Shown: positions 31,804 through 38,580 of the stretch, piece after piece | How positions within the stretch are numbered: position 1 is the first letter of the stretch | How the letters are laid out: every line of letters starts with the position of its first letter | From: Methylobacterium thuringiense | GTDB lineage: Bacteria > Pseudomonadota > Alphaproteobacteria > Rhizobiales > Beijerinckiaceae | Assembly (NCBI RefSeq): GCF_022179645.1 | Contig: NZ_BPRA01000029.1 | Span: 1-40,305, forward strand | Direction: 5' to 3' | Length of the DNA stretch: 40,305 nt | Program-made: the position numbers and the translations under genes | The notes under the pieces: generated by a model | Databases searched by the model: none | Told to the model about the DNA's origin: nothing | The model's input: only the letters and a program-made list of their open reading frames with translations

Positions 31804-31879
31804 GCCGTGGTAGCTCAACTGCCAGAGCACTCGCTTCGTTTGCGAGAGATGCAGGTTCAAATCCTCGCCTACGGCACCA
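31804..31879 (+). tRNA. Degenerate tRNA-Thr(CGU)-like sequence
   Basis: The sequence folds as a tRNA of standard 76-base length with an encoded CCA. The acceptor GCCGTGG pairs with CTACGGC (one G-T). The D stem is GCTC/GAGC, and the anticodon stem CTCGC/GCGAG has loop TTCGTTT, giving anticodon CGT (Thr, codon ACG). The T loop TTCAAAT is present. Defects are visible. The D loop AACTGCCA lacks the usual GG. The base after the anticodon is T instead of a purine. The T stem GCAGG faces CCTCG, where an extra C breaks pairing that CCTGC would make perfect. It is probably a decayed or fast-evolving element-borne tRNA. Confidence 0.6.
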
Positions 31880-31921
31880 CGTCGATCTTGCTATCGGCCA
31901 GCGATGAGGACGCGTGCCGAT

Positions 31922-32032
31922 ATGGCCAGCAGCCTAATCAATGCGGCTTTGCTCCTCGCGTTTTTCGTTACGGTCACATGGATTACGCTTGTAGCCTATG
32001 GAGTGGTGAGCGTAGTGAACTGGTTTCTATAA
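31922..32032 (+). CDS. Membrane microprotein, 36 aa
   Basis: The ATG at 31922 opens 36 codons beginning MASSLINAALLLAFFV and continuing as a nearly unbroken hydrophobic stretch to VVNWFL. It probably forms one long or two short membrane helices. An AGGA lies about 12 bases upstream, a bit far. It starts 43 bases after the tRNA-like sequence and is followed by another membrane microprotein. Phage-type holins and small regulatory membrane peptides look like this, but the sequence does not decide. Confidence 0.4.
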   Translation: MASSLINAALLLAFFVTVTWITLVAYGVVSVVNWFL

Positions 32033-32099
32033 TCCATCGCGAATATTTGTTTGAATGTTAAACGATCAAAGGAATAATATTTGGGAGGGTCGGTTCCGG

Positions 32100-32231
32100 A
32101 TGCGCTTTGTTTTGTTGCTAATTATACTGATTATTATAGCATTCACAATAATAATTATTATAGTAGTAAAAGCGCTGACTGCGAGAATTATATTTGCTGC
32201 AGCCAGATTTGCGAAAACTATCTCGGATTAA
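32100..32231 (+). CDS. AT-rich membrane microprotein, 43 aa
   Basis: GGGAGGG lies ten bases upstream of the ATG at 32100. An in-frame ATG at 32055 would lengthen the product but lacks a ribosome site. The peptide is MRFV followed by a run of Leu/Ile residues (about 5-22), then VVKALTARIIFAAARFAK and a short end. This is a membrane helix followed by a basic amphipathic helix. The DNA is only 38 of 120 bases GC at 32101-32220, far below its surroundings, which points to foreign origin. The pattern is like small toxins of type I systems or phage membrane peptides, but I see no antisense RNA. Confidence 0.5.
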   Translation: MRFVLLLIILIIIAFTIIIIIVVKALTARIIFAAARFAKTISD

Positions 32232-32279
32232 TGTAAGAATTTCAGCGAAAGCGTCTTGTGCCGTGATCGTGCCCTCGTC

Positions 32280-32585
32280 TCAAAGGATACCCTTGCCCGG
32301 CGACGGCTCCGGTGCAGCAGCTCCCGCCTCCGGTGACGGCGTCGAGCCAGTCTCTTCATTCGAGGAATGACCGACTAGCAGCGTGCCGATCATCGCCCAT
32401 AGGGCCTGATGCTCGGGGCCATCACGGCCGAGGCTTAAGAACACCGGCAGGCTGATATCGACGATGTTGCCGCCTGAGGGCTTGTTGGCCGTGTGGCGGA
32501 CGAAAGTATGACCCGTCTCGAAATCCCAGAGCAAATGCCAGGTGTCGCCGTTCCCGCTGACGTAGATCTCGCGCATCGCGGTCAT
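32280..32585 (-). CDS. Conserved small hypothetical protein, 101 aa
   Basis: The ATG at 32585 starts MTAMREIYVSGNGDTWHLLW. A second in-frame ATG (MREIYVS) lies nine bases on and could be the true start. The body reads DFETGHTFVRHTANKPSGGN, then VDISLPVFLSLGRDGPEHQ and ALWAMIGTLL. This layout (a REIY-S-NGD-W start, FVRH, then a GPEHQAL ending) is common in small proteins of Rhizobiales. No role is established. The C-terminal 25 residues are Pro/Ala/Glu-rich and disordered. It is soluble. Confidence 0.7.
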   Translation of the reverse strand: MTAMREIYVSGNGDTWHLLWDFETGHTFVRHTANKPSGGNIVDISLPVFLSLGRDGPEHQALWAMIGTLLVGHSSNEETGSTPSPEAGAAAPEPSPGKGIL

Positions 32586-32661
32586 CGGGATCTCGGCAGC
32601 GTGAAGCTCAACCCTCGTAACTCGGTAGCACAACCGGTGCCGAGGCTTGTGCTTCCCTGCC

Positions 32662-33201
32662 TCAGCGCGGCTTCGTCGGCGATCCAGGCGTCCAGCCATG
32701 AGCCTGGATCGCCTTGGTGAGCTTGCCCTGCATCTCGGGCATCACCGACTGCATCCACTGCTGCGTTCCTGCCATCTGCGCTTGCGCGAGCTGCGGCTGG
32801 GCTGCGGCAAGCCGCTTGCCGGCTGCTGAAGCGTAGAACGTGGCGATGGCCTGGAGATCCTCCTTCCCGAGCGTGGCAGCGAAGCTGCGAGCCTGGATGT
32901 CGAGAAGTTCATCGTAGTGGGCAGTGAGGGTCGGCATCACAACCTCTTGGACCAGAGTCTGCGCCTGATCCTGCTGCTTCACTCCGATCTGCTGCATCAT
33001 TCCCACCATGGGCGCAGCCATCGCATTGAGCAGTGTTGCTCGGTCGCCCTGCATCGATGCGATCACTTCCCGGGCCGCTTTCAAAGTAGCTGGATCGGGA
33101 GCAGCCACCGTCGGGTTCGGATTGGCCGCCGGTTGAGCCATCGCTGAGCATGGCAGCAAGACGCCAACGTAGAGAGCGGCCAGGGCTGAGAACAGGCGCA
33201 T
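32662..33201 (-). CDS. Exported DUF2059-type protein
   Basis: The ATG at 33201 gives a 179-residue protein with a signal peptide (MRLFSALAALYVGVLLPCSAMA). The mature region has the helical pattern of DUF2059: AREVIASMQGDRATLLNAMA, MQQIGVKQQDQAQ, ELLDIQARSFAATLGKEDLQ, AIATFYASAAGKRL, and a final MQSVMPEMQGKL helix. GGAACC lies just upstream of the start. The earlier ATG at 33264 would give an atypical N-terminus. The family is periplasmic with no known reaction. The gene for the conserved 101-residue protein lies 76 bases downstream. Confidence 0.85.
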   Translation of the reverse strand: MRLFSALAALYVGVLLPCSAMAQPAANPNPTVAAPDPATLKAAREVIASMQGDRATLLNAMAAPMVGMMQQIGVKQQDQAQTLVQEVVMPTLTAHYDELLDIQARSFAATLGKEDLQAIATFYASAAGKRLAAAQPQLAQAQMAGTQQWMQSVMPEMQGKLTKAIQAHGWTPGSPTKPR

Positions 33202-33319
33202 AGCGGTTCCGATCGAAGGCGCTGCGCAATTCGAACCCACGCAGCCATTCCGGCCTGCTATCACAATTCTAGAAAAGAGCGACGCATCTCGTTTGCTTCG
33301 AGAGAGCCAACTCTATGCC

Positions 33320-33580
33320 TCAGACCTGCCCAGGCTGGCACCCGTAGGGTGGTATTGCGCGGGGGAACCGCTCCTTGATGCGCTCGCAGCCCCAAGTACG
33401 TAGGTAATCGGGCAAGCGTCGGTTCACCTCGATCCCAACCCCGTCATAGGGCGAGGTGCCGGCCGTCACGTAGCTGTACCAGCGCCAGCCGATCGTACCG
33501 ACGCCAGCGAGGGCAATGGCGAAGGCAACAGACGCGGCAAGGGCAACCCGGGACTGGGGCCGTGACGCCTCTCCTGCCAT
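33320..33580 (-). CDS. Small membrane-anchored protein, 86 aa
   Basis: The product has a basic start (MAGEASRPQSR), one transmembrane helix (VALAASVAFAIALAGVGTIG) and a periplasmic part. The latter begins WRWYSYVTAGTSPYDGVG and ends GCERIKERFPRAIPPYGCQPGQV. Two cysteines (in WGCER and YGCQP) could pair. Its length and layout fit a short anchored protein, and a GGAGTC motif lies upstream. I do not recognise the family. The adjacent minus-strand genes are not tightly spaced, so it may be a single unit. Confidence 0.6.
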   Translation of the reverse strand: MAGEASRPQSRVALAASVAFAIALAGVGTIGWRWYSYVTAGTSPYDGVGIEVNRRLPDYLRTWGCERIKERFPRAIPPYGCQPGQV

Positions 33581-33656
33581 GCCTGCGACTCCTAGCGTTG
33601 CCTCTTGCCCACTAAATTCAGCCGGTTCGCCCGTCTGAATAAGACAGATGCCTGCC

Positions 33657-33842
33657 TCAAGCTTCAGCGAGCTGCCGATCTGGACGACGGCGGCTCTGCT
33701 TAGCCTCGTCGCGCTCTAGGCTTCGAAGGGCAGCCCGGACAACTTCGCTCGCGCTTCCGAAGCGGCCGGATGCAACCTGATCCGCGACGAAGGCGGCCAG
33801 TTCAGGGGTCAGGGACACGTTCGTAGCAACGCGGCGCGGCAT
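33657..33842 (-). CDS. ParD-like ribbon-helix-helix antitoxin, no toxin gene
   Basis: From the ATG at 33842 the protein is 61 residues. MPRRVATNVSLTPELAAFVA and SGRFGSASEVVRAALRSLER match the ParD antitoxin pattern: an alternating strand for DNA binding, then two helices. Antitoxins of this type normally extend further with a helix that wraps the ParE toxin. Here the end is short and Arg/Gln-rich, and no ParE-type gene follows. It may be a solitary regulator or a broken module. The ORF start at 33911 adds 23 residues that do not fit the family. Confidence 0.7.
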   Translation of the reverse strand: MPRRVATNVSLTPELAAFVADQVASGRFGSASEVVRAALRSLERDEAKQSRRRPDRQLAEA

Positions 33843-34211
33843 CCGTCGTTTGTGCCAGATTGCAGAGCGCCGTGCCAGTCTGTCGAAGGCACCTGACACA
33901 GCCTGTGTCACAAACTGCGCAGTGCTAACGTTGACTTAACAGCGCGGTACGGCCGAGATGACCCCGATCGGCAGATTCGGACAACCGAGTCGTGAGCCGG
34001 CATCAGGAGATCAGAGCCGCGGAAGCGATATCCTGAAAAGCCAACAGCCCCGACCCGGCAAGGTCGAGGCTGCTGAAAACCGGGGCCTGTGAGGCCGGCG
34101 TAACTACCCCTCACAAGCCATGACCTCCCTCGGGAGTCAAGACGGAACCTGTTTCCGTCAACGGGAAGGCTTTGCCTGGACCCCAGCCGCGGCCCGTGAG
34201 GGACCGGGACG
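33843..34211. other. Structured leader upstream of the HTH gene
   Basis: No gene is supported. CAGCCCCGACC (34045-34055) and GGTCGAGGCTG (34062-34072) make an 11-bp stem with one mismatch and a six-base loop. TGTGAGG (34088-34094) pairs with CCTCACA (34109-34115) around a 14-base loop. Both lie in the last 170 bases before the HTH start and could form in its mRNA leader. Whether they are operators or RNA structures cannot be settled by reading. Confidence 0.5.
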
Positions 34212-34988
34212 ATGTTTCACGCGCGAATGCTCGCCGCGATCGACGGCGCGCGGACGCTCGCCAATATGGATGAGCTGTCGAAGACGATCTGGCAGGCCCA
34301 TTCCGGCGGTGCCGTCGATGATGATGGCGCTCAAGCCCTCGCTGAGGCGCTGCACGCTCGCAGGACCTCGATCAGGGGAGCGCTGAAGCCCATCGGCATC
34401 CCGCTTGGCCGACAGAGCCTGTTCCCGCCGAAACGCCCCCAGCGGGCCCCAGATCGCACCGAGGCTCTATCGCGCCGTCGACGTCTCGCTGCATCCGGGC
34501 CGATGCCGCCCGCTCTCGCCAGCCGCTTCACGGTCGGACAGCTATCGGTCCTGCGCATCGTCGCCGACGAGATCGCCACGAAGGGCGTCTGCGGCCTCTG
34601 CGTCGATGCCATTGCTGCGAGGGCTGGTGTGAGCCGCAGGCTGGCACAGGGCGCGATCCGCGTGGCCGAGAGCGACGGTCTGCTCGTCATCCAAGAGCGC
34701 CGGCACGAGGGCCGCAAGAACGACCCGAACCTCGTCCGCATCATCAGCCACGAGTGGCGGCAATGGATCGAGCGCGGACAGACGCGAAAGCGAAACGGTT
34801 TCGCATCTCGACCGGCTGGGACGCATAGGGTGCAGAAAGATTCACCCCACGGATATCCCAGTTCTAAATCTACCTTGTTGCAAGCAGCAGAACCGAAGAA
34901 AGGCTGCCGGGAACCGGCGGGCGACGCCACCACCAGAGACCTGATCGGAATCGGTTCGGCCGGTGGAAGCCGCCGAGCCATGCGGTAG
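34212..34988 (+). CDS. Plasmid/element-type helix-turn-helix protein, 258 aa
   Basis: The protein begins MFHARMLAAIDGARTLANMD and has a helical first part (1-55). A basic linker rich in Arg and Pro follows (60-95), and then a winged HTH-like domain at about 100-185. That domain includes FTVGQLSVLRIVADEI, the helix pair AIAARAGVSRRLAQGAIRVA, a DGLLVIQERR wing and IISHEWRQWIERG. Proteins with this layout are common on plasmids and integrative elements of Methylobacterium and relatives, where they resemble replication or regulatory proteins. The last 65 residues are poorly conserved in appearance. It follows a structured leader, so leader-based control is possible. I do not claim a replication role. 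Confidence 0.75.
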   Translation: MFHARMLAAIDGARTLANMDELSKTIWQAHSGGAVDDDGAQALAEALHARRTSIRGALKPIGIPLGRQSLFPPKRPQRAPDRTEALSRRRRLAASGPMPPALASRFTVGQLSVLRIVADEIATKGVCGLCVDAIAARAGVSRRLAQGAIRVAESDGLLVIQERRHEGRKNDPNLVRIISHEWRQWIERGQTRKRNGFASRPAGTHRVQKDSPHGYPSSKSTLLQAAEPKKGCREPAGDATTRDLIGIGSAGGSRRAMR

Positions 34989-35109
34989 TGGTCTGATGCT
35001 GTTCGGCATGGCGGACGCGGCAAGTACCTCGCCGTCGCGTCAGAAGATCGCTGGCCGGTGTCCGCCTACCATCGTGCACGTTGTCCCCGGCTGGGATCGC
35101 GAGGACGGC

Positions 35110-35343
35110 ATGGGAACGCGAAACGATCTACGGCACGCTGCGGAGATCTGCCACGAACGTGGATGGGGCGTTGGAACGCGGCTGACAGGCAGCGACGGCT
35201 TCGGAACGATCACAATCGAGATCACGGTCCTGGGCAACGAGGTCATGCTGGCCCGGACCGTCTGCCAGAACGGAGAGCCTTCCGCTTACGGGAGCGATCA
35301 ACCCTGGCGCCTATCTGATCGCGATTGGCAAACAGTCTCATGA
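35110..35343 (+). CDS. Hypothetical protein, 77 aa
   Basis: I chose the ATG at 35110 because GAGGACGGC lies immediately upstream. Longer forms up to 34963 remain possible. The product reads MGTRNDLRHAAEICHERGWG, then TGSDGFGTITIEITVLGNEV and ends QPWRLSDRDWQTVS. A helix followed by a strand pair around a Gly turn is likely. It is soluble and has two cysteines (EICHE and TVCQN). Its stop overlaps the start of the next small gene by four bases, so the two are coupled. The function is unknown. Confidence 0.55.
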   Translation: MGTRNDLRHAAEICHERGWGVGTRLTGSDGFGTITIEITVLGNEVMLARTVCQNGEPSAYGSDQPWRLSDRDWQTVS

Positions 35344-35459
35344 TCGATCGTGCATTTGCTCCAATTGCTCATGCGCTTGATCCTTGGGGCAACGCTTCGC
35401 TGGCCGCCTTCAGCCTCATCACGACACTGCTGTCGTGCTACGGCTTCATCAGGGGTTGA
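35340..35459 (+). CDS. Membrane microprotein coupled to the upstream gene, 39 aa
   Basis: The ATG at 35340 overlaps the upstream TGA (ATGA). The peptide has a soluble start (MIDRAFAPIAHALDPWG) and one hydrophobic segment (LAAFSLITTLLSCYGFI), ending RG. The overlap strongly suggests a real, co-translated gene rather than chance. It would sit in the inner membrane. I cannot say what it binds. Confidence 0.5.
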   Translation: MIDRAFAPIAHALDPWGNASLAAFSLITTLLSCYGFIRG

Positions 35460-35541
35460 GAGCCACGCGCGCCAACGTGGCGCGAAGCCGGTCCGCGCCT
35501 TACCTGCTATCCGCACCGTCCAGTGGGATTCGGGATGAACC

Positions 35542-35760
35542 ATGAGCGACGACGCGCCTGCTCTGATCCTGGCCCTCGCGGTCGAGATCTCCGAATTGCG
35601 TGGCCAGCTTGGCGAGGCTCAGGACCTCCTGATCGAGACCGCCGTGGATGCCGGCGACCTGCACGCCCGCATGGAGGAGTTGCAGGCCGAATTGATCGAG
35701 GCGCGTACTGAGAGGGATGCGTGGCGGGCGGAAGCGGAGCGGGCTTACAGGACGGGGTAG
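35542..35760 (+). CDS. Coiled-coil microprotein, 72 aa
   Basis: The ATG at 35542 opens an acidic, wholly helical protein with strong heptad spacing of Leu, Ile and Ala: LALAVEISELRGQLGEAQDL, ARMEELQAELIEARTERDAW and a basic end. It has no membrane segment or signal peptide. A dimeric coiled coil is likely. Although reminiscent in style, it does not share the L-R-R-L-D-x-I-E start of the 5189-6299 genes. The closest gene is the membrane microprotein that ends 82 bases upstream. Confidence 0.6.
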   Translation: MSDDAPALILALAVEISELRGQLGEAQDLLIETAVDAGDLHARMEELQAELIEARTERDAWRAEAERAYRTG

Positions 35761-35858
35761 GTCACACCGCATAGTTCCTAGTCTGCCACCCACGCCGGAT
35801 ATTCGTCATGGGTGGCAGTCTGTCCGCCCGCTTGTACGCTGATATCCAACCACCCTGC

Positions 35859-36086
35859 TTACTGGGTCGCTGTGTCTACGGCCTCGGCAACGGTGCGCCG
35901 GGTTTCAGGGGCCCGGGCGGTCACGGACGGCGTGGTCGTCAGCTCGGAGGCTAGGCGGACACTCGCCGTGGCACGGGCCTGCTCACGGTACAGCGGCGGG
36001 GTGAGGTTGATGGCTTCCTCCGCGATCGCAGTACCGGTCAGCGTGACCGAAGCCAGAGCAGCGAGAACGAGTTTGCGAGTGTTCAT
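35859..36086 (-). CDS. Exported small protein, 75 aa
   Basis: The ATG at 36086 has an AGGG-containing site upstream. The first 22 residues (MNTRKLVLAALASVTLTGTAIA) form a signal peptide. The mature part (about 53 residues) is polar and Thr/Ala/Arg-rich: INLTPPLYREQARATASVRL, then LTTTPSVTARAPETRRTVAE. There are no cysteines and no recognised domain. The transcript is separate from the RTX gene, which ends 454 bases upstream on the same strand. Confidence 0.6.
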   Translation of the reverse strand: MNTRKLVLAALASVTLTGTAIAEEAINLTPPLYREQARATASVRLASELTTTPSVTARAPETRRTVAEAVDTATQ

Positions 36087-36540
36087 GATGGTGATCCCTC
36101 TGGAATTTCAGGGCCTGTGCCCCGTCATGTGAGAAGGATATGTTTTGCGTTGCAGCATGAAACAAACAGATGCGATCGATAGCAGATATCGATGAAATCA
36201 ATGATCTAATTACAAACTGAATGCTGGAGCGGCGGCGACCCCCCTGGGGAGCGGCGCCATCAAGGTGTAGAGGGCGGTGCAAATCCAGGCCACTAAACCG
36301 CCCTGACGGGGTCGGCATCAAACGCCGGATCTCGGCGGCCGTGTCGGCCTAAGTGGTTGCTTTCGAAATCGTTTCGAAGAAGGGCTCTCCGGGCTTAGTG
36401 AAGCTCGAATGGCCTAGATTTACTCCGCCCCGTGGCTGGATTTTCCTCCGCCCTACAGAGACACCACAGCGCGGGCAAACTTAGGTCGATTTCGCCCCCA
36501 ATTGCAGCGATCGCTGCATGGCTATTATCGCGCTCAGCAC
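36087..36540. other. Gap with hairpins downstream of the RTX gene
   Basis: No gene is supported. TGCAGCGATCGCTGCA at 36503-36518 is a perfect 16-bp palindrome, 22 bases past the RTX stop codon. AGGGCGGT (36271-36278) and ACCGCCCT (36297-36304) form an 8-bp inverted repeat with an 18-base loop. Neither is followed by a clear T-run, so I do not call a terminator. Confidence 0.5.
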
Positions 36541-38580
36541 TCAGGCGCCAAGGATGAAGTTGCTGGCGGTTAGGCTTGAGGAGCCTCCGGCTTGGATCTG
36601 GAAGTCGGCCACGCTGTCGCCGTTCAGGTCGGCGCCGACGATCAGTGAGCCGCCTTGCGCGCCGGTGCCCTTCTGGTAGCGCAGCTGCCCGGCTTGACCC
36701 GTGAAGGCGTTATTACCGATGAAGCTGAAGCCCTGAACTCCTGCTGTGTTCGTATCCGCGTCGATCGCCGACAGGTCGATCCGATCGCCATCCCCCGTGA
36801 GGAACTCGATGGCATCGAGAGCCCCAGCCGGACCAAAGTCGGCCACGCTCTGGAACACATAGCGATCGGCACCGGCCCCACCGTAGATGGTGTCGGTGCC
36901 GGGGCCACCGGTCAGTAGGTCGTTGCCGGCGCCGCCTGAGATGTAGTCGTTGCCGGCCGCGCCATTGATGGTGTCGTTGCCGCCATTGCCGCGCAGCGTG
37001 TCATTGGCGGCGCCACCGACGATCACGTTGTCGGCCTCAGTGCCGTTGATGGTCAGTGGTGTCGTCGTGCCCGGCGTAGCGTTGGGTATGTTCGTGACCG
37101 TCACGCTGGCCGCGTCGTTGCCGGCCAGATCCTGGATGGCGCGGGGGTCGTTGCCGCTCGTTGGGTCGCTGTAGATCAGGCTGACGGCCTGCCCGGCCGT
37201 CACGGGTGAGGCGAGGGTGAGCGTCACCGTTCGGGCGGCGCTGTTGACGAGCACGCCGCTCACGCCGACCGCGCTGCCGCCGGCGGTGACGGCGAAGGCA
37301 GCCGGCAGCGGTGGGTTGGTGGCGTCCAGCGTCTCGCCGTAGGTCAGCACCAGGCTGGTGCCGTTCACGCTAGCCGTCTGGTACACGGGCGGTGTCGTAT
37401 CGCCAGCGGGTGGGGTCGTGTTGTTCACGCTCATCGCAGCCAAGCTGGCGGCATCGTTGCCGGCCAGATCCTGGATCGCGAGGGTGTCGTTGCCAGCACT
37501 AGGATCGGTGTATGCCACCGTCACCGACTGGCCGGCCGTCACGGCGGACGCCAACGTCAGGCTGACCGTGCGGGCTGCGCTGTTCACACTGACGCTGCTG
37601 ACAGCGACGAGATTGCCGCCGACCCTGACCGCGAAGGCGCCCGGTGCAGGCGGGTTCGCGCTGTCGAGGGCCTCGCTGTAGGTCAGGATAAGGGTGGCAG
37701 CGTTCACGTTCGCCGCCTGGTACACGGGCGGTGTGGTGTCGCTCGGCGTGGTGACGGTGTTGACGCTGAAGCTGAGGTTGCCGGCCCCACCCATGTTGCC
37801 CGCCACGTCGGTGTAGCTGCCTGTCGCGACCGCGACGCCTCCCTGGCCGGTGACGTTCGAGGTCGGTGTGAACACGGCCGTGTAGGTCGAGGTGTTGACC
37901 GACGTGAAAGCGCTCAACTGACCGTTGATTGGCGTGATGTCGTTTTGGCTGAAGCCCGCCACCGGCTCGCTGAAGCTGAAGGTTAGAGTTGCGGTCTCGC
38001 CGGCAGTGAGCTGCGCATCGGTCGTGGTGATGCTCAGCGTCGGCGGCGTGGTGTCGCTACCGCCACCGCCCCCTCCGAGGATGAAGTTGCTCGCGCTCAG
38101 GCTCGAAGAGCCGCCGGCGAGGAACTGGAAGTCGGCCAGGCTGTCGCCGTTCAGGTCGACGCTGACGACCAGCGTGCCGTTCTGCGCCCCCGTACCCTTC
38201 TGGTAGCGCAACTGCCCGGCCTGACCATTGAAGGCGCCCGTGCCGATGAAGCTGAAGCCCTGAACGCCCGCTGTGTTCGTATCCGCATCGATGGCCGACA
38301 GGTCGATCCGATCGCCATCCCCCGTGAGGAACTCGATGGCATCGAGAGCCCCAGTCGGACCGAAGTCGGCCACGCTCTGGAACACGTAGCGATCGGCCCC
38401 GGCCCCACCATAGACGGTATCGGTGCCCGCGCCGCCGATTAGCACGTCGTTGCCAGCGCCGCCTGAGATGTAGTCGTTGCCGGCCGCGCCGTTGATGGTG
38501 TCGTTGCCGCCATTGCCGCGCAGCGTGTCATTGCCGGCGCCCCCGACGATCACGTTGTCGGCCTCAGAGCCGTTGATGGT
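36541..38580 (-). repeat. Duplicated RTX terminal modules, 1527-bp offset
   Basis: The sequences around 36744-36834 and 38270-38360 are almost the same at DNA level. The shared string ATCGCCATCCCCCGTGAGG starts at 36784 and 38311, an offset of 1527 bases (509 residues). Both modules run from TPLTING-EADNVIVGGA through the RTX repeats to a SSL-ASNFILG end. Confidence 0.8.

Noticed and set aside
31465-31860. Minus-strand frame of 131 codons before and across the tRNA-like sequence
   Set aside because: It covers the tRNA-like sequence and a hairpin region, lacks a ribosome site and has mixed Arg/Ser/Cys composition.
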